Positions 1-8,026 of a DNA stretch of 64,000 nucleotides are shown here, one piece after another. The stretch covers positions 237,346-301,345 of the forward strand of contig NZ_FNHV01000002.1 in assembly GCF_900103585.1 (NCBI RefSeq). The letters run 5' to 3'. Source of the DNA: Streptomyces sp. cf386. GTDB taxonomy: Bacteria; Actinomycetota; Actinomycetes; Streptomycetales; Streptomycetaceae. Under the pieces are notes generated by a model, which saw nothing but the letters and a program-made list of their open reading frames with translations, searched no databases and was not told where the DNA came from. The position numbers and the translations under genes are program-made. Positions within the stretch are counted from its first letter, which is position 1; each line of letters starts with the position of its first letter.

Positions 1-245
1 GCGGACTCGTCCTGATCGTCGAGCCGGTGCTGCCCGAAGTCGTCGACACCCGCGCCGAATCCGACGTCACCGACGGCGGAGTCACCTACCTGAGCGACCT
101 CAACATGCTGGTGAACGTGGGCGGCCGGGAGCGCACCCGGCGGGACTTCGAGGAGGTGTGCCGACGCGCGGGCCTGTCCCTCACCTCGGTCACCCCGCTC
201 ACGGAGGCCGCGCCGTTCTCCCTCATCGAGGCCGTGGCCGACTGA
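1..245 (+). CDS. SAM-dependent O-methyltransferase-like protein, C-terminal fragment
   Basis: Only the last 81 codons are present and the frame is open to the left window edge. The visible residues contain GLVLIVEPVLPE, then DLNMLVNVGGRERTRRDFEE and a closing RAGLSLTSVTPL strand. This is the usual C-terminal pattern of the plant/bacterial small-molecule O-methyltransferase family (Methyltransf_2), where DxxMLxxxGGxERT lies just after the catalytic region. Substrate cannot be told from this piece. It converges on the P450-linked gene at 284 with about 39 bp between, so a link to the P450 is possible but unproven because the two genes are on opposite strands. Confidence 0.75.
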   Translation, partial: GLVLIVEPVLPEVVDTRAESDVTDGGVTYLSDLNMLVNVGGRERTRRDFEEVCRRAGLSLTSVTPLTEAAPFSLIEAVAD

Positions 246-283
246 CGGCGGGGTCAACGGTTCTCGAGTCGGCTTCCGCACCG

Positions 284-1006
284 TTACCGGTTCCAGAACC
301 AGCTCTCCTCCATCCGGTAGGTCGAGCCGCTGGTGTGGCGGACGCGGAAGACGGACATCGTCAGGTCCGGGCGGCCCCACGGGTCGCACGGTCCGAGCGC
401 GAGCCGGCCCAGGGCCCGCCAGTCGATCTCGTCGGACTCCTCGTCCAGGTCGATCGCTTCGTCGGCGAGGGTCTCGGAGCTGATGCCGAGGGCGCGCACC
501 ACGGCCCGAGGGTCGCCGGTGACGTCCAGCGGTTCCACGCCGGGCCAGCCTTCGGTGTGCACCATCAAGCCGCCGGGGAGCTGGATGATGTCCTCGGTGT
601 GGTCCTCTCCGCAGTCGACGTTGGCCGATCCGACGATCCTGGCGTCGGGGTGGCGCTCGCGGAGCTTGGTGGATGCGCCGAGCAGCGGCAGATCGCCGAT
701 GTTGTCGGCCAGGGCCGGGTCGGTGATCGAGATGACGTTGCCCCAGCAGCCCACCTTGATGATGTCCAGGTCCGCCCGTGTCCACAGAGCCGGAGAGGCG
801 GCTGCGGAGATGGGGGGCAGCTCTTCGAGGATCTCGTCGACGGTGGCGAAGTTTTCGGCGAAGTGGCGGGCTTCTGCCGGGTTGTGGGGAGAGAAGTCCA
901 CCGTGCCCGTGGGGAACGGGGGGAGAAGAAGGGTGAGGGTGCAGTCATCGCCCCGTCCCTGAACTTCTCGGTCGGGTGGGCAGGTCCAAAAGGTGGTGTC
1001 GGCCAT
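284..1006 (-). CDS. Conserved hypothetical protein, 240 aa, coupled to the P450
   Basis: I do not recognise the family. The protein is acidic and soluble, with no signal peptide or membrane segment. It opens MADTTFWTCPPDREVQ, has one short Cys-Gly-rich stretch (VGCWGNVISITD) and an acidic run LDEESDEIDW near residue 200. The start is chosen at the ATG (1006) because the P450 stop TGA overlaps it as TGATG, which implies translational coupling; the frame stays open far upstream but only as a shadow of the P450. Being the downstream cistron of a P450 transcript suggests an accessory role for that enzyme, which is inference only. Confidence 0.75.
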   Translation of the reverse strand: MADTTFWTCPPDREVQGRGDDCTLTLLLPPFPTGTVDFSPHNPAEARHFAENFATVDEILEELPPISAAASPALWTRADLDIIKVGCWGNVISITDPALADNIGDLPLLGASTKLRERHPDARIVGSANVDCGEDHTEDIIQLPGGLMVHTEGWPGVEPLDVTGDPRAVVRALGISSETLADEAIDLDEESDEIDWRALGRLALGPCDPWGRPDLTMSVFRVRHTSGSTYRMEESWFWNR

Positions 1007-2382
1007 CAGTGCACCGTAGCGACGGGCACTGACTCGCGACGGTTCCGGGGGCGGACGGCCATCCGCAGGGCGCGCGGCCGTACGGTGAGCCGGGCGACCT
1101 GGCGGATGACCTGGCCCTCGGCGAGTTCCAGCCGTACCGAACGCAGCATCGTCGCGAGCGCCGTGACCATCTCGGTGAGGGCGAGGCGGTCCCCCATGCA
1201 CTTGTGCTTGCCGTCCCCGAAGGGCAGGAACGCGCCCGGCGGAGGCTCCTGCGCGGGGTCGGTCCACCGGTCCGGGTCGAAGGTGTGCGGGTCGGGGAAG
1301 CGCTCGGGGTCGCGGTGCAGGGCGTGCTGGCAGTAGGCCAGTTCGGTGCCGGCGGGCAGCGTCCACTCGCCGAGCCGGGTCTCCTCGGTGGTGCGGCGGG
1401 TGACCAGCCAGCCGGGGTGGTGCAGCCGCAGCGTCTCGGTGATCACCCGGTTCAGGTGAGGCAGCCGGGTCACGTCGTCGAAGGCGACCGGCCGCTCGCC
1501 GAGAACCTCGTCCAGCTCGGCCAGGATCCGGGCCTCGATGTCGGGGTGGCGGGCGAGTTCGTACAGCGTCCAGGACAGCACCGACGCGGTGGTCTCGGTG
1601 CCCGCCACGGCCAGGGTGAGGATCTCGGAGCAGATCTGATGCCCGGTCAGCGGCTCGCCGGTCTCCTCGTCGATGGCGCGCAGCAGCATGGAGAGCATGT
1701 CCCCGGTGTCGTGCCCGGAGGCCTGCAGTTCGTCGACGGCGGTGTTGATGGTGGCGCGTACGCCGGCCCGGGCCCGGTCGAAGCGGCGGTTGAAGGGCAG
1801 CGGCAGGCGCTCGGTCCAGTCGGGCAGCATGATGCGCACACCGACGTCGTTCAACACCACCGACAGGTCGCTGCGCAGCCGGCGGAAGACGGCGTCGTCG
1901 AGGCTGCCGGCGAACACCGTCTTGGCCAGCATGTCGAGGCTGAGCCCGACCATCGCCTCGCGTACGTCGAGGGGCCGCCCGGGCTCCCAGCCGGCGACCG
2001 TGGCGGCCACCTCGGCGCGCATGATGTCGACGTACCGGCTGATCTCGGTGTGGGCGAACGCCGGTTGCACCTGGCGGCGTTTGCGTACGTGGGTCCGGCC
2101 GGTGGCGGTGACGACACTGTCGCCCAGCAGCTGGCCCAGCTTGTCGTAGAGCCGGCCCTTGTCGAGGGTGGGCGCCAGGGCCTTGAGCATCTGGTGGATC
2201 AGGGCCGGGTCCTGGACCACGATGGTGCGCGTCCCGGGTTGCAGGACGATCTCGACGAGTGGTTCCCGTGTGTCGCGCAGCGAGTCGATGAAGCCGAGGT
2301 TGTCGCGCATTTTCAGAGCGTGACCGATGAACGGAAGCGATCCTGCGGCCCGGGGTATGGGGGGAGGGGCAGTGGACGGCAC
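1006..2382 (-). CDS. Cytochrome P450 monooxygenase
   Basis: A heme-thiolate monooxygenase of 458 aa, full length for a bacterial P450. All hallmarks are visible: the I-helix oxygen-binding motif AVAGTETTAS, the K-helix ExxR as ETLR, the PERF-type segment FDPDRW, and the heme loop FGDGKHKCMGDRLAL with the proximal Cys. The N terminus PRAAGSLPFIGHALKMRDNLGF and the C-helix HVRKRRQVQPAF resemble actinomycete P450s that act on terpenoids (PtlI-like), but substrate is not deducible. The start is GTG with an AAGGGA-type ribosome site about 7 nt upstream. No ferredoxin gene is adjacent, so redox partners must come from elsewhere. It overlaps the next gene by one base. Confidence 0.93.
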   Translation of the reverse strand: MPSTAPPPIPRAAGSLPFIGHALKMRDNLGFIDSLRDTREPLVEIVLQPGTRTIVVQDPALIHQMLKALAPTLDKGRLYDKLGQLLGDSVVTATGRTHVRKRRQVQPAFAHTEISRYVDIMRAEVAATVAGWEPGRPLDVREAMVGLSLDMLAKTVFAGSLDDAVFRRLRSDLSVVLNDVGVRIMLPDWTERLPLPFNRRFDRARAGVRATINTAVDELQASGHDTGDMLSMLLRAIDEETGEPLTGHQICSEILTLAVAGTETTASVLSWTLYELARHPDIEARILAELDEVLGERPVAFDDVTRLPHLNRVITETLRLHHPGWLVTRRTTEETRLGEWTLPAGTELAYCQHALHRDPERFPDPHTFDPDRWTDPAQEPPPGAFLPFGDGKHKCMGDRLALTEMVTALATMLRSVRLELAEGQVIRQVARLTVRPRALRMAVRPRNRRESVPVATVH

Positions 2383-2492
2383 GGGTCATCCCTTCACGGC
2401 AATCATGGGCGCCCCTATGCCTTCCCTGACCTTTCCCCAACGCAATCCTGTCATGAACGTGTCCTGCGCCACGTGGGACGAGAGGGGGAACC

Positions 2493-2522
2493 GGGGGAAC
2501 CGGGGGTCCCCCCGGTTCCCCC
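2493..2522 (-). terminator. Strong GC-rich inverted repeat after the lipoprotein gene
   Basis: Arms GGGGGAACCGGGGG (2493-2506) and CCCCCGGTTCCCCC (2509-2522) are perfect complements around a two-base centre. It lies 8 bp beyond the stop codon of the leftward lipoprotein gene, so it probably ends that transcript and insulates the P450 from it. The GGGGGAACC unit is iterated on its left side. There is no U-tract, as is common in Streptomyces. Confidence 0.7.
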
Positions 2523-2529
2523 GTCCCGG

Positions 2530-3333
2530 TCAGCCGAGCTTGGCCGCCTGGGCCTCGATGACGGCCGTCGGCTGCTCGAACGCCTCGCCCCGGGTGACCG
2601 CGGCGATGTTGAAGGACGAGAACCCCGCGAGCGTGGTGCCCTGCCGGAAGACAACGACCTTGGTTTCGCCGGGCGTCCCGTCCTGCTTCGTCGCCACCGT
2701 CCAGGCGACGGCGTCCTCGCCGGCCGAGAGCTTCTCCTCGCTGACCTTGCCGACCTGCTGCTTCTCCCCGTCGATCGTCATGGAGAAGCCCCCGGCGCAC
2801 TTCTTGCCGGCCTCCCGCAGGGCGGCGAGGGTCTGCTCGGCGCCGTCGCCCTCGTAGGACCAGAGGGAGGTCATCGTCTTGGTGATGTCGAGCGAGTCGA
2901 GCGTCGCCTGCTGGGCCTCCTCCTCCGTCATCTCCGCGAGCTCCTCCATCGAGGGCATGTCCTTCTTGGCCGCCTCGGGCTTCTGGACCACGAGCCGCTG
3001 GACGCTCGACGCCGGCTTGCTCGCCGGCAGGGCCGACAGCACCTGGCCGACGGGCTCGCACTCGGCCTTCTCGACGGACACGGCACCGGGATCGAAGACG
3101 TCCGCCTTCCCCGGCTTCGTGATCTCGTGGCCCTCGACATCGCCCTTGGCGACGACGAGCTTCTCCAGTTCGGCGGCGGTGAGCGCCTTCGCCGCGGGCT
3201 TCTCGGACTTGGAGCCGCCCGTCGCCCCCTTGTCCTCACCGCCCTGCTCGCCGCCACCGCAGGCGGTGGCGAGAAGCGCGAGGGAGACCGCGGAAGCGGC
3301 CAGGACGGTACGACGAATGGCTGTGGCTGACAT
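2530..3333 (-). CDS. Secreted lipoprotein of unknown function
   Basis: 267 aa. The N terminus MSATAIRRTVLAASAVSLALLATACGGG is a lipoprotein signal peptide with a lipobox-type Cys at about residue 25, followed by a Gly/Lys/Glu-rich linker typical of Streptomyces exported lipoproteins. The remaining ~220 residues are hydrophilic, rich in Lys/Glu/Ala, with a repeated beta-strand/helix feel (VEGHEITKPGKADVF, WTVATKQDGTPGETKVVVFR). I recognise no named domain; sensor-like or LppX/PknH-like folds are possible but not shown. The gene stands alone, with a strong inverted-repeat terminator right after its stop. Confidence 0.85.
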   Translation of the reverse strand: MSATAIRRTVLAASAVSLALLATACGGGEQGGEDKGATGGSKSEKPAAKALTAAELEKLVVAKGDVEGHEITKPGKADVFDPGAVSVEKAECEPVGQVLSALPASKPASSVQRLVVQKPEAAKKDMPSMEELAEMTEEEAQQATLDSLDITKTMTSLWSYEGDGAEQTLAALREAGKKCAGGFSMTIDGEKQQVGKVSEEKLSAGEDAVAWTVATKQDGTPGETKVVVFRQGTTLAGFSSFNIAAVTRGEAFEQPTAVIEAQAAKLG

Positions 3334-3425
3334 GGTGTATCTCCCGTACTCAACGCCCTGTGCCCGGTTGCGGCGCAGGGTTCACGCACGAAAGACCAAC
3401 GTGACCGGGGCAGGGTTGTGCCGCG

Positions 3426-4271
3426 TCAGGCGGACTCGGCGGCGCGGCTCAGTCGGTCGTACTGCTCCCGGTCGAGCCGTACGGCGTCCGCCCCGAGGTT
3501 CTCCTCCAGGTGCGCGACGCTCGACGTCCCCGGAATCGGCAGGATCACCGGGGAGTGGGCGAGGAGCCACGCGAGGGCGACCTGGGTGGGCGTGGCATCG
3601 AGTTCCGCCGCCACCGCGGCGATCTCCGCGGACCTGCCCCCGGACGCGCCCGCCGCAGCGGGCCGCCACGGCAGGAACGCGATGTCCGCCGCCTCACAGG
3701 CCTTCAGTACGGGTTCGTGCTCGCGGTCGAGGAGGTTGTACCGGTTCTGGACGCTCGCGATGTCGACGACCGACCGCGCCTCGGCGAGCTCGTCGGCCGT
3801 CACCTCCGACAGGCCGATCCGGCCGATCTTGCCCTCGTCGCGCAGGTCGCGGAGGGCGCCGAGCTGGTCGGCGAGCGGTACGCCCGGGTCGAGGCGGTGG
3901 AGTTGGAGCAGCTCGATGCGGTCCAGGCGCAGGCGGCGCAGAGCCTCGTCGACCTGCCCGCGCAGATCGTCCGGCGCGCCCGCGTGCCGCCAGCCCTCAC
4001 CGGACGTCGTCTGCCGGAACCCGACCTTCGTGGCGATCACGAGCCCCTCCGGGTACGGATTAAGGGCCTCGGCGAGAAGATCCTCGTTCGCTCCCCAGCC
4101 GTACAGATGCGCCGTGTCGATCAGCGTGACGCCCAGTTCGACCGCGCGCCGGGCGACCGCGACGCAGGCCGCGCGCTCCTCGGCGGATTCGGGCCGCAGG
4201 TGCATGGCCCCGAACCCGAGCCGTCGTACTTCCAGATCGCCGCCGATGCGAAACGTCGAGGGTGCCGTCAT
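3426..4271 (-). CDS. Aldo/keto reductase
   Basis: 281 aa, a little shorter than the family norm but complete. It should be a TIM-barrel NAD(P)H-dependent oxidoreductase. The catalytic tetrad is recognisable: Asp and Tyr in DTAHLYGWGANED, Lys in VIATKVGF, and His in LLQLHRLD. The C-terminal cofactor-binding part reads ILPIPGTSSVAHLEENLGA. The substrate is unknown; members of this group act on small aldehydes and ketones. The start ATG (4271) leaves only 26 bp to the stop of murQ at 4298, whose gene lies upstream on the same strand, so read-through from murQ is possible. Confidence 0.92.
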   Translation of the reverse strand: MTAPSTFRIGGDLEVRRLGFGAMHLRPESAEERAACVAVARRAVELGVTLIDTAHLYGWGANEDLLAEALNPYPEGLVIATKVGFRQTTSGEGWRHAGAPDDLRGQVDEALRRLRLDRIELLQLHRLDPGVPLADQLGALRDLRDEGKIGRIGLSEVTADELAEARSVVDIASVQNRYNLLDREHEPVLKACEAADIAFLPWRPAAAGASGGRSAEIAAVAAELDATPTQVALAWLLAHSPVILPIPGTSSVAHLEENLGADAVRLDREQYDRLSRAAESA

Positions 4272-4297
4272 ATGGCCACGCTAACAGGGGAGTTGAC

Positions 4298-5233
4298 TCA
4301 GCTCCCCGCCGTTTTCAGCGCCGCCCGCAGGTGACCGTCGGCGGACTCCAGCAGCCCCGCCGCCGTCGACCCGTCCACGCCGGCCAGCAGAATCAGGATC
4401 GCCGTCTTCACCTCGCCGCCCGCCTCGGTCAGGGCCCGCTCGATGTCGGCGTCGGGCGCGCCCGTGGCCAGGGCGACGATACGGCGGGAGCGGGCGCGCA
4501 GCTTGTCGTTGGAGGCGCGGACGTCGACCATCAGGTTCCCGTACGTCTTGCCCAGGCGGATCATCGTGATCGTCGAGAGCATGTTGAGGACCAGCTTCTG
4601 CGCGGTGCCGGCCTTCAGCCGGGTCGAGCCGGTCAGCAGCTCCGGGCCCACGACGACCTCGATGCCATGCTCGGCCGCGGCGGCCAGGGCGCTGTCCGGG
4701 TTGCAGGACAGGCCGACCGTCAACGCCCCCTGCGCACGGGCGTGTTCGACCGCGCCGATCGCGTATGGGGTGCGTCCGGAGGCGGAGATGCCGACGACCG
4801 TGTCGGCGGGGGTGAGCGGGAGGGCGTCGAGGTCGGCCCGGGCCAGCGCTGCGGAGTCCTCGGCGCCTTCGACGGAGGTCACCATGGCCTCCGGCCCGCC
4901 CGCGATGATCCCGACCACCTGGCCCGGCTCGGTGTTGAAGGTGGGCGGACACTCGGAGGCATCGAGCACCCCGAGCCGCCCGGCGGTACCGGCACCCGCG
5001 TAGACGAGCCGCCCGCCCCGCCCCATCCGCTCGGCGATGGCGTCGATGGCGGCGGTGATCTGCGGGAGACGCGAGGCGACGGCGGCGGGTACCGAGGCGT
5101 CCTCGCCGTTCATGAGGCGGGCGATGTCGAGGGTCGGGAGCTGATCGATCTCGGCGAGCTCGGGACGGAAGGCTTCGGTGGTCAGGGAGTCCAACTCGGC
5201 GCGGAGTTCACGGGGGTTGGATGTAGAGGTCAT
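4298..5233 (-). CDS. murQ: N-acetylmuramic acid 6-phosphate etherase
   Basis: MurQ cleaves the lactyl ether of MurNAc-6-phosphate to give GlcNAc-6-phosphate and D-lactate in peptidoglycan recycling. The 311-aa protein has the SIS-domain fold with the family signatures VYAGAGTAGRLGVLDASECPPTF, GAEDSAALA, GISASGRTPY and TGSTRLKAGTAQKLVLNMLST. I start at the ATG at 5233 (MTSTSNPRELRAELDSL). The frame continues 30 codons further upstream, but that extension encodes WLVAQFPAPLG, which is translation of the dispersed intergenic repeat and not protein. It lies 113 bp downstream of the rpiR-type regulator on the same strand, so the two probably form a recycling unit. Confidence 0.96.
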   Translation of the reverse strand: MTSTSNPRELRAELDSLTTEAFRPELAEIDQLPTLDIARLMNGEDASVPAAVASRLPQITAAIDAIAERMGRGGRLVYAGAGTAGRLGVLDASECPPTFNTEPGQVVGIIAGGPEAMVTSVEGAEDSAALARADLDALPLTPADTVVGISASGRTPYAIGAVEHARAQGALTVGLSCNPDSALAAAAEHGIEVVVGPELLTGSTRLKAGTAQKLVLNMLSTITMIRLGKTYGNLMVDVRASNDKLRARSRRIVALATGAPDADIERALTEAGGEVKTAILILLAGVDGSTAAGLLESADGHLRAALKTAGS

Positions 5234-5278
5234 GAGGAGACGGTTCTTTCCGGGTTTCGGTGTGCTGTCCGACCCAAG

Positions 5279-5304
5279 GGGCGCGGGGAACTGCGCGACC
5301 AGCC
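5279..5304 (-). repeat. Dispersed gene-end repeat, copy A
   Basis: Core of 26 bp beginning GGGCGCGGGGAACTG and ending CGACCAGCC on the plus strand. The same core recurs exactly at 11481-11506 and (inverted) 57289-57314, and with one mismatch at 24725-24750. This copy sits in the rpiR-murQ gap. Strand is arbitrary. Confidence 0.85.
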
Positions 5305-5346
5305 ACGACCGGTCCGCAGCCAACCCACAACCGTCAGGCCTACGGT

Positions 5347-6264
5347 CTATCGACGGTGCCGATGTGCCAGCGCCTCATAAGAAGCCGCCAACGCCGGCGC
5401 CGCCGTCTCATAAGTCCGCTGAGCAACCCCCACAAACAGGCAGTCCACCACAAGAAGCTGACTGGTCCGGGACGACATGGCCGCGGGACGCAACTCGCTC
5501 TCCCGAGCCGTGGATGTCGTGAGGATGTGATCGGCGTACTGCGTCACTGCCCCGTCCGGCCGCCCGGTGATGGCAACCGTCGTGGCCCCATGCTCGAAGG
5601 CGACCCGCAACGGCTCGATGACGTCCCCCGTCGACCCGGAATGCGTGATCGCGATCGCCACGTCACCCGCGCGGAGCTGCACCGCGTTCGTCACGGCGAG
5701 ATGCGGATCGCTGTGCGCATGGGCTATCAGCCCTATCCGCAGCAGCTTCTGCGCGAGGTCCTGGGCGACCAGCCCGGACGCGCCGACGCCGTACACGTCG
5801 ATCCGGCGGGCCCCGGCGGCGGCCGACACCGCCGCTCCCAGCTGGGCCGTGTCGAGGCCTGCGGCCGTGTCGGCGAGGGTCTGCTGTTCGTCGTAGGCGA
5901 GCTTGGCGACCACGTCCGCGATCGGGTCGTCCACCGCGATGTCGGTGGTGATGGCGGGCGCGCGGCCCGACTGCTGCTGGGCGGCGAGGCCGGCGAGGGC
6001 GAGGCGCAGGTCGCGGTAGCCGGGGTAGCCGAGGATGCGGGCGGTGCGCACGACGGTGGCCTCGCTGGTGCCGGTGCGTTCGGCGAGGCCGGTGACCGTG
6101 AGGGCCGCGCAGCCCGCCGGGTCGCTCGCGACCGCTTCGGCGACGCGCTGCATGGAGCGGGTCATCGAGGGGGCGAGCGTGCGCACCTTGGCCGCGAGGG
6201 CGGCGGGTGCGGGCGGGGGCCCTCCGGAACCGTTGCCGAAACTTTCCTTCACGTCCTGGGTCAC
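5347..6264 (-). CDS. RpiR/MurR-type transcriptional regulator (HTH + SIS)
   Basis: 305 aa. The N-terminal HTH_6 domain (about residues 25-95) contains LTVTGLAERTGTSEATVVRTARILGYPGYRDLRLAL, and the C-terminal SIS sugar-phosphate-binding domain (about 125-260) contains IDVYGVGASGLVAQDLAQKL and AIAITHSGSTGDVIEPL. This is the MurR/RpiR architecture, in which a phosphosugar controls DNA binding. I chose the GTG at 6264 (VTQDVKESFG); longer in-frame extensions run through the neighbouring divergent gene. Immediately upstream is a GAAA-N5-TTTC dyad, a plausible autoregulatory site. Its downstream neighbour murQ makes MurNAc-6-P the most likely ligand (inference). Confidence 0.92.
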   Translation of the reverse strand: MTQDVKESFGNGSGGPPPAPAALAAKVRTLAPSMTRSMQRVAEAVASDPAGCAALTVTGLAERTGTSEATVVRTARILGYPGYRDLRLALAGLAAQQQSGRAPAITTDIAVDDPIADVVAKLAYDEQQTLADTAAGLDTAQLGAAVSAAAGARRIDVYGVGASGLVAQDLAQKLLRIGLIAHAHSDPHLAVTNAVQLRAGDVAIAITHSGSTGDVIEPLRVAFEHGATTVAITGRPDGAVTQYADHILTTSTARESELRPAAMSSRTSQLLVVDCLFVGVAQRTYETAAPALAASYEALAHRHRR

Positions 6265-6268
6265 AGAT

Positions 6269-6281
6269 GAAAGATATTTTC
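6269..6281. promoter_or_regulatory. Candidate RpiR operator, GAAA-N5-TTTC
   Basis: GAAAGATATTTTC is an AT-rich partial dyad in an otherwise very GC-rich region, 5 bp upstream of the rpiR start and 38 bp upstream of the divergent gene at 6319. Its placement fits an operator controlling one or both promoters. Only the four outer base pairs are symmetric. Confidence 0.4.
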
Positions 6282-6318
6282 GGCTCGGTGCCGGGTCAAG
6301 AGTGCGCACAATGGGACC

Positions 6319-6690
6319 ATGGAACCCATCAGTCCGCTGGAGCAGGCGCTGCACACGGCCCGCGCCCTCGTGCTCGCCGATCTGGTCGCGGGCGAGGTCG
6401 CCGAGGCGGACGTCGTCTCGCTGGTCGAGGAGTCGGTCGTACAGCGGCGCTGGTGGGTGGAGCAGTGGCCGGAAGGCGTGGAGTACGTGGCCGGGCTCGT
6501 CGCCCAGGACGTGCAGGACGCCCTGCTGGACAACTACGGCCGCTGGCCGCTGTGCCCGGTCTGCCGCTCCGGCGACCCGCACGCGCTGGAGATCGAACCG
6601 GAGCTGGGCCCCGACCCGCACTGGGTGTGCCACGAGGCGGGCGTGAAGGTCGCGGCGGTGGGGGCGCTCGGCTCGGCCGGCACGTCGTGA
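6319..6690 (+). CDS. Small conserved protein with a Cys-rich tail, 123 aa
   Basis: Not a family I can name. The N-terminal half (MEPISPLEQALHTARALVLADL) is helical and acidic. The C-terminal half holds CPVCRSGDPHAL followed about 14 residues later by WVCHEAG, a spacing compatible with a small zinc-binding knuckle (C-x2-C...C-H). It is divergent from rpiR across a 54-bp gap with a candidate operator, and its stop overlaps the start of the DUF4031 gene (GTGA), so the two are co-translated. Function is unknown. Confidence 0.8.
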   Translation: MEPISPLEQALHTARALVLADLVAGEVAEADVVSLVEESVVQRRWWVEQWPEGVEYVAGLVAQDVQDALLDNYGRWPLCPVCRSGDPHALEIEPELGPDPHWVCHEAGVKVAAVGALGSAGTS

Positions 6691-6956
6691 CGATCTACAT
6701 CGACCCGCCGACCTGGCCGGGACACGGCCGGATGTGGTCGCACCTCGTGAGCGATGTGTCGTACGACGAACTGCACACGTTCGCCGAGGGGTTGGGCGTG
6801 CCGCGCCGGGCCTTCGAGCGGGATCACTACGACATCCCGTCCCATCGGTACGCCGACGTGGTGCGCGCGGGGGCGGTGGAGGTCAGCAGCCGTGAGGTGG
6901 TGCGGTTGTTGTACGGGGCGGGGCTGCGCAGGCCGAAGGGGCGGGAGCTGGGCTGA
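6687..6956 (+). CDS. DUF4031 family protein, 89 aa
   Basis: The sequence opens MTIYIDPPTWPGHGRMWSHL and continues SYDELHTFAEGLGVPRRAFERDHYDIP with SHRYADVV. This is the compact DUF4031 domain, with its conserved DPP, W-x-H-L, HxYD and Y-x-D positions. Known members are uncharacterised. The GTG start at 6687 overlaps the upstream stop codon by four bases (GTGA), so translation is coupled. Gene length matches the family. Confidence 0.85.
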   Translation: MTIYIDPPTWPGHGRMWSHLVSDVSYDELHTFAEGLGVPRRAFERDHYDIPSHRYADVVRAGAVEVSSREVVRLLYGAGLRRPKGRELG

Positions 6957-6987
6957 CGCCCCCTCGGCCGCGCGGCTCGGCCCTGGG

Positions 6988-7461
6988 TCAGGCGAACTGG
7001 CCGGGCTGGTAGCTGCCCGCGGGCTGCTGGATCATGACGTTCAGCCGGTTGTAGGTGTTGATCATGGCGATGAGGATCACCAGGGCGCCGAGCTGCTCCT
7101 CGTCGTAGTGCTTGGCGGCGTTCTCCCAGACCTCGTCCGGGACTCCGCCGGCCCCGTCCGCGATACGGGTGCCCTCCTCCGTGAGTTCCAGCGCGGCGCG
7201 CTCGGCCTCGGTGAAACAGGTGGCCTCCCGCCAGGCCGCGACCAGGTTGAGGCGCAGCCAGTCCTCGCCCGCGGCGACGGCGTCCTTGCTGTGCATGTCG
7301 GTGCAGAAGCCACAGCCGTTGATCTGACTGGCGCGGAGCGTCACCAGGTGCTGTGTGCCGATCGGCAGCGGCGAGTCGTGCACCACCTTGCCGGCCGAGC
7401 CGAAGTGCTTGATGACCTTGCCGGCGATCGGGTTCTCGAAGAGGTTCAGGCGGGCGCTCAT
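6988..7461 (-). CDS. AhpD-like carboxymuconolactone decarboxylase family protein
   Basis: 157 aa, one CMD/AhpD domain. The diagnostic motif QINGCGFCTDMH gives the redox pair Cys50/Cys53 and His57 of alkylhydroperoxidase-D-like proteins, flanked by LVTLRASQ and followed by the helix YDEEQLGALVILIAMINTYNRLNV. Such proteins act as peroxide-reducing or thiol-dependent redox enzymes, often in mycothiol-containing actinobacteria. I start at the ATG at 7461 because GGGGAG lies 7 nt upstream; the in-frame TTG two codons earlier abuts that Shine-Dalgarno. Monocistronic by position. Confidence 0.9.
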   Translation of the reverse strand: MSARLNLFENPIAGKVIKHFGSAGKVVHDSPLPIGTQHLVTLRASQINGCGFCTDMHSKDAVAAGEDWLRLNLVAAWREATCFTEAERAALELTEEGTRIADGAGGVPDEVWENAAKHYDEEQLGALVILIAMINTYNRLNVMIQQPAGSYQPGQFA

Positions 7462-7564
7462 GGCCAACTCCCCATCCGTTGTCGTCTGCTGTCGGTTACA
7501 CAGCTATGACGGAACGGCCAGACGGGATGTGACGTGAGTCGTGGCCCCTCGGGCGTGACGTGGG

Positions 7565-7984
7565 TCACGTGTGCGTGGTCCGGTGCATGGAGTACCAGGA
7601 GTCGCCGGCGGGCTGCGGAGGGTCGGACAGGTTCCAGCTCCACGAGAGGGTCGGCGTGATGCGCAGGTAGTGCCCGGGACCCACCATGCCGACCCGCTCG
7701 ACGGGCCCGTCCGCGATGCCGTACACCCGGATGCCGCGCGCGACGAACGGTTCGACGGAGACCAGGTCGTCCACGACGAAGGCCACCTTGTCGCGGCCGT
7801 GCCCGACGTTGCGGAACTTGCGGGTGCCGAGCACTTCGGTGCCCGGCCCGCCCACCCAGAAGTGCGTGCCGTCGAACTCGAGGGCCACCGGCACCACATC
7901 GGGCTGCTCGTCCGCGCAGAGGCTGGCGAACCGGGCGAGCGGGTTGGCGTACAGGTAGGCGGTCTCCTCGTCGGTGAACGACAT
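7565..7984 (-). CDS. PPOX-class (flavin/F420-type split barrel) oxidoreductase
   Basis: 139 aa, a single split-barrel domain of the pyridoxamine-5'-phosphate-oxidase-like superfamily. Signatures are ARFASLCADEQPDVVPVALEFDG, HFWVGGPGTEVLGTRKFRNV, DKVAFVVDD and the closing RGIRVYGIADGPV. Many actinobacterial members use F420 or act on heme/flavin ligands; the cofactor cannot be read from the sequence. The start ATG at 7984 is unambiguous. It is 42 bp from the acetyltransferase fusion gene upstream on the same strand and may share its transcript. Confidence 0.88.
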   Translation of the reverse strand: MSFTDEETAYLYANPLARFASLCADEQPDVVPVALEFDGTHFWVGGPGTEVLGTRKFRNVGHGRDKVAFVVDDLVSVEPFVARGIRVYGIADGPVERVGMVGPGHYLRITPTLSWSWNLSDPPQPAGDSWYSMHRTTHT

Positions 7985-8026
7985 GGCGGGCTCCCTGAAG
8001 GCGGCGCGGGTCGGCTCGCCCTCAGG

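Noticed and set aside
284..3061. Very long antisense-type frames (for example across the P450 and through 7571-9889, 23331-25883)
   Set aside because: They are shadows caused by GC-biased codons on the opposite or other frames; only their last segments are real genes with proper starts.
5234..5323. 30-codon N-terminal extension of MurQ (contains WLVAQFPAP)
   Set aside because: It is translation of the dispersed repeat; MurQ homologues start at the equivalent of 5233.
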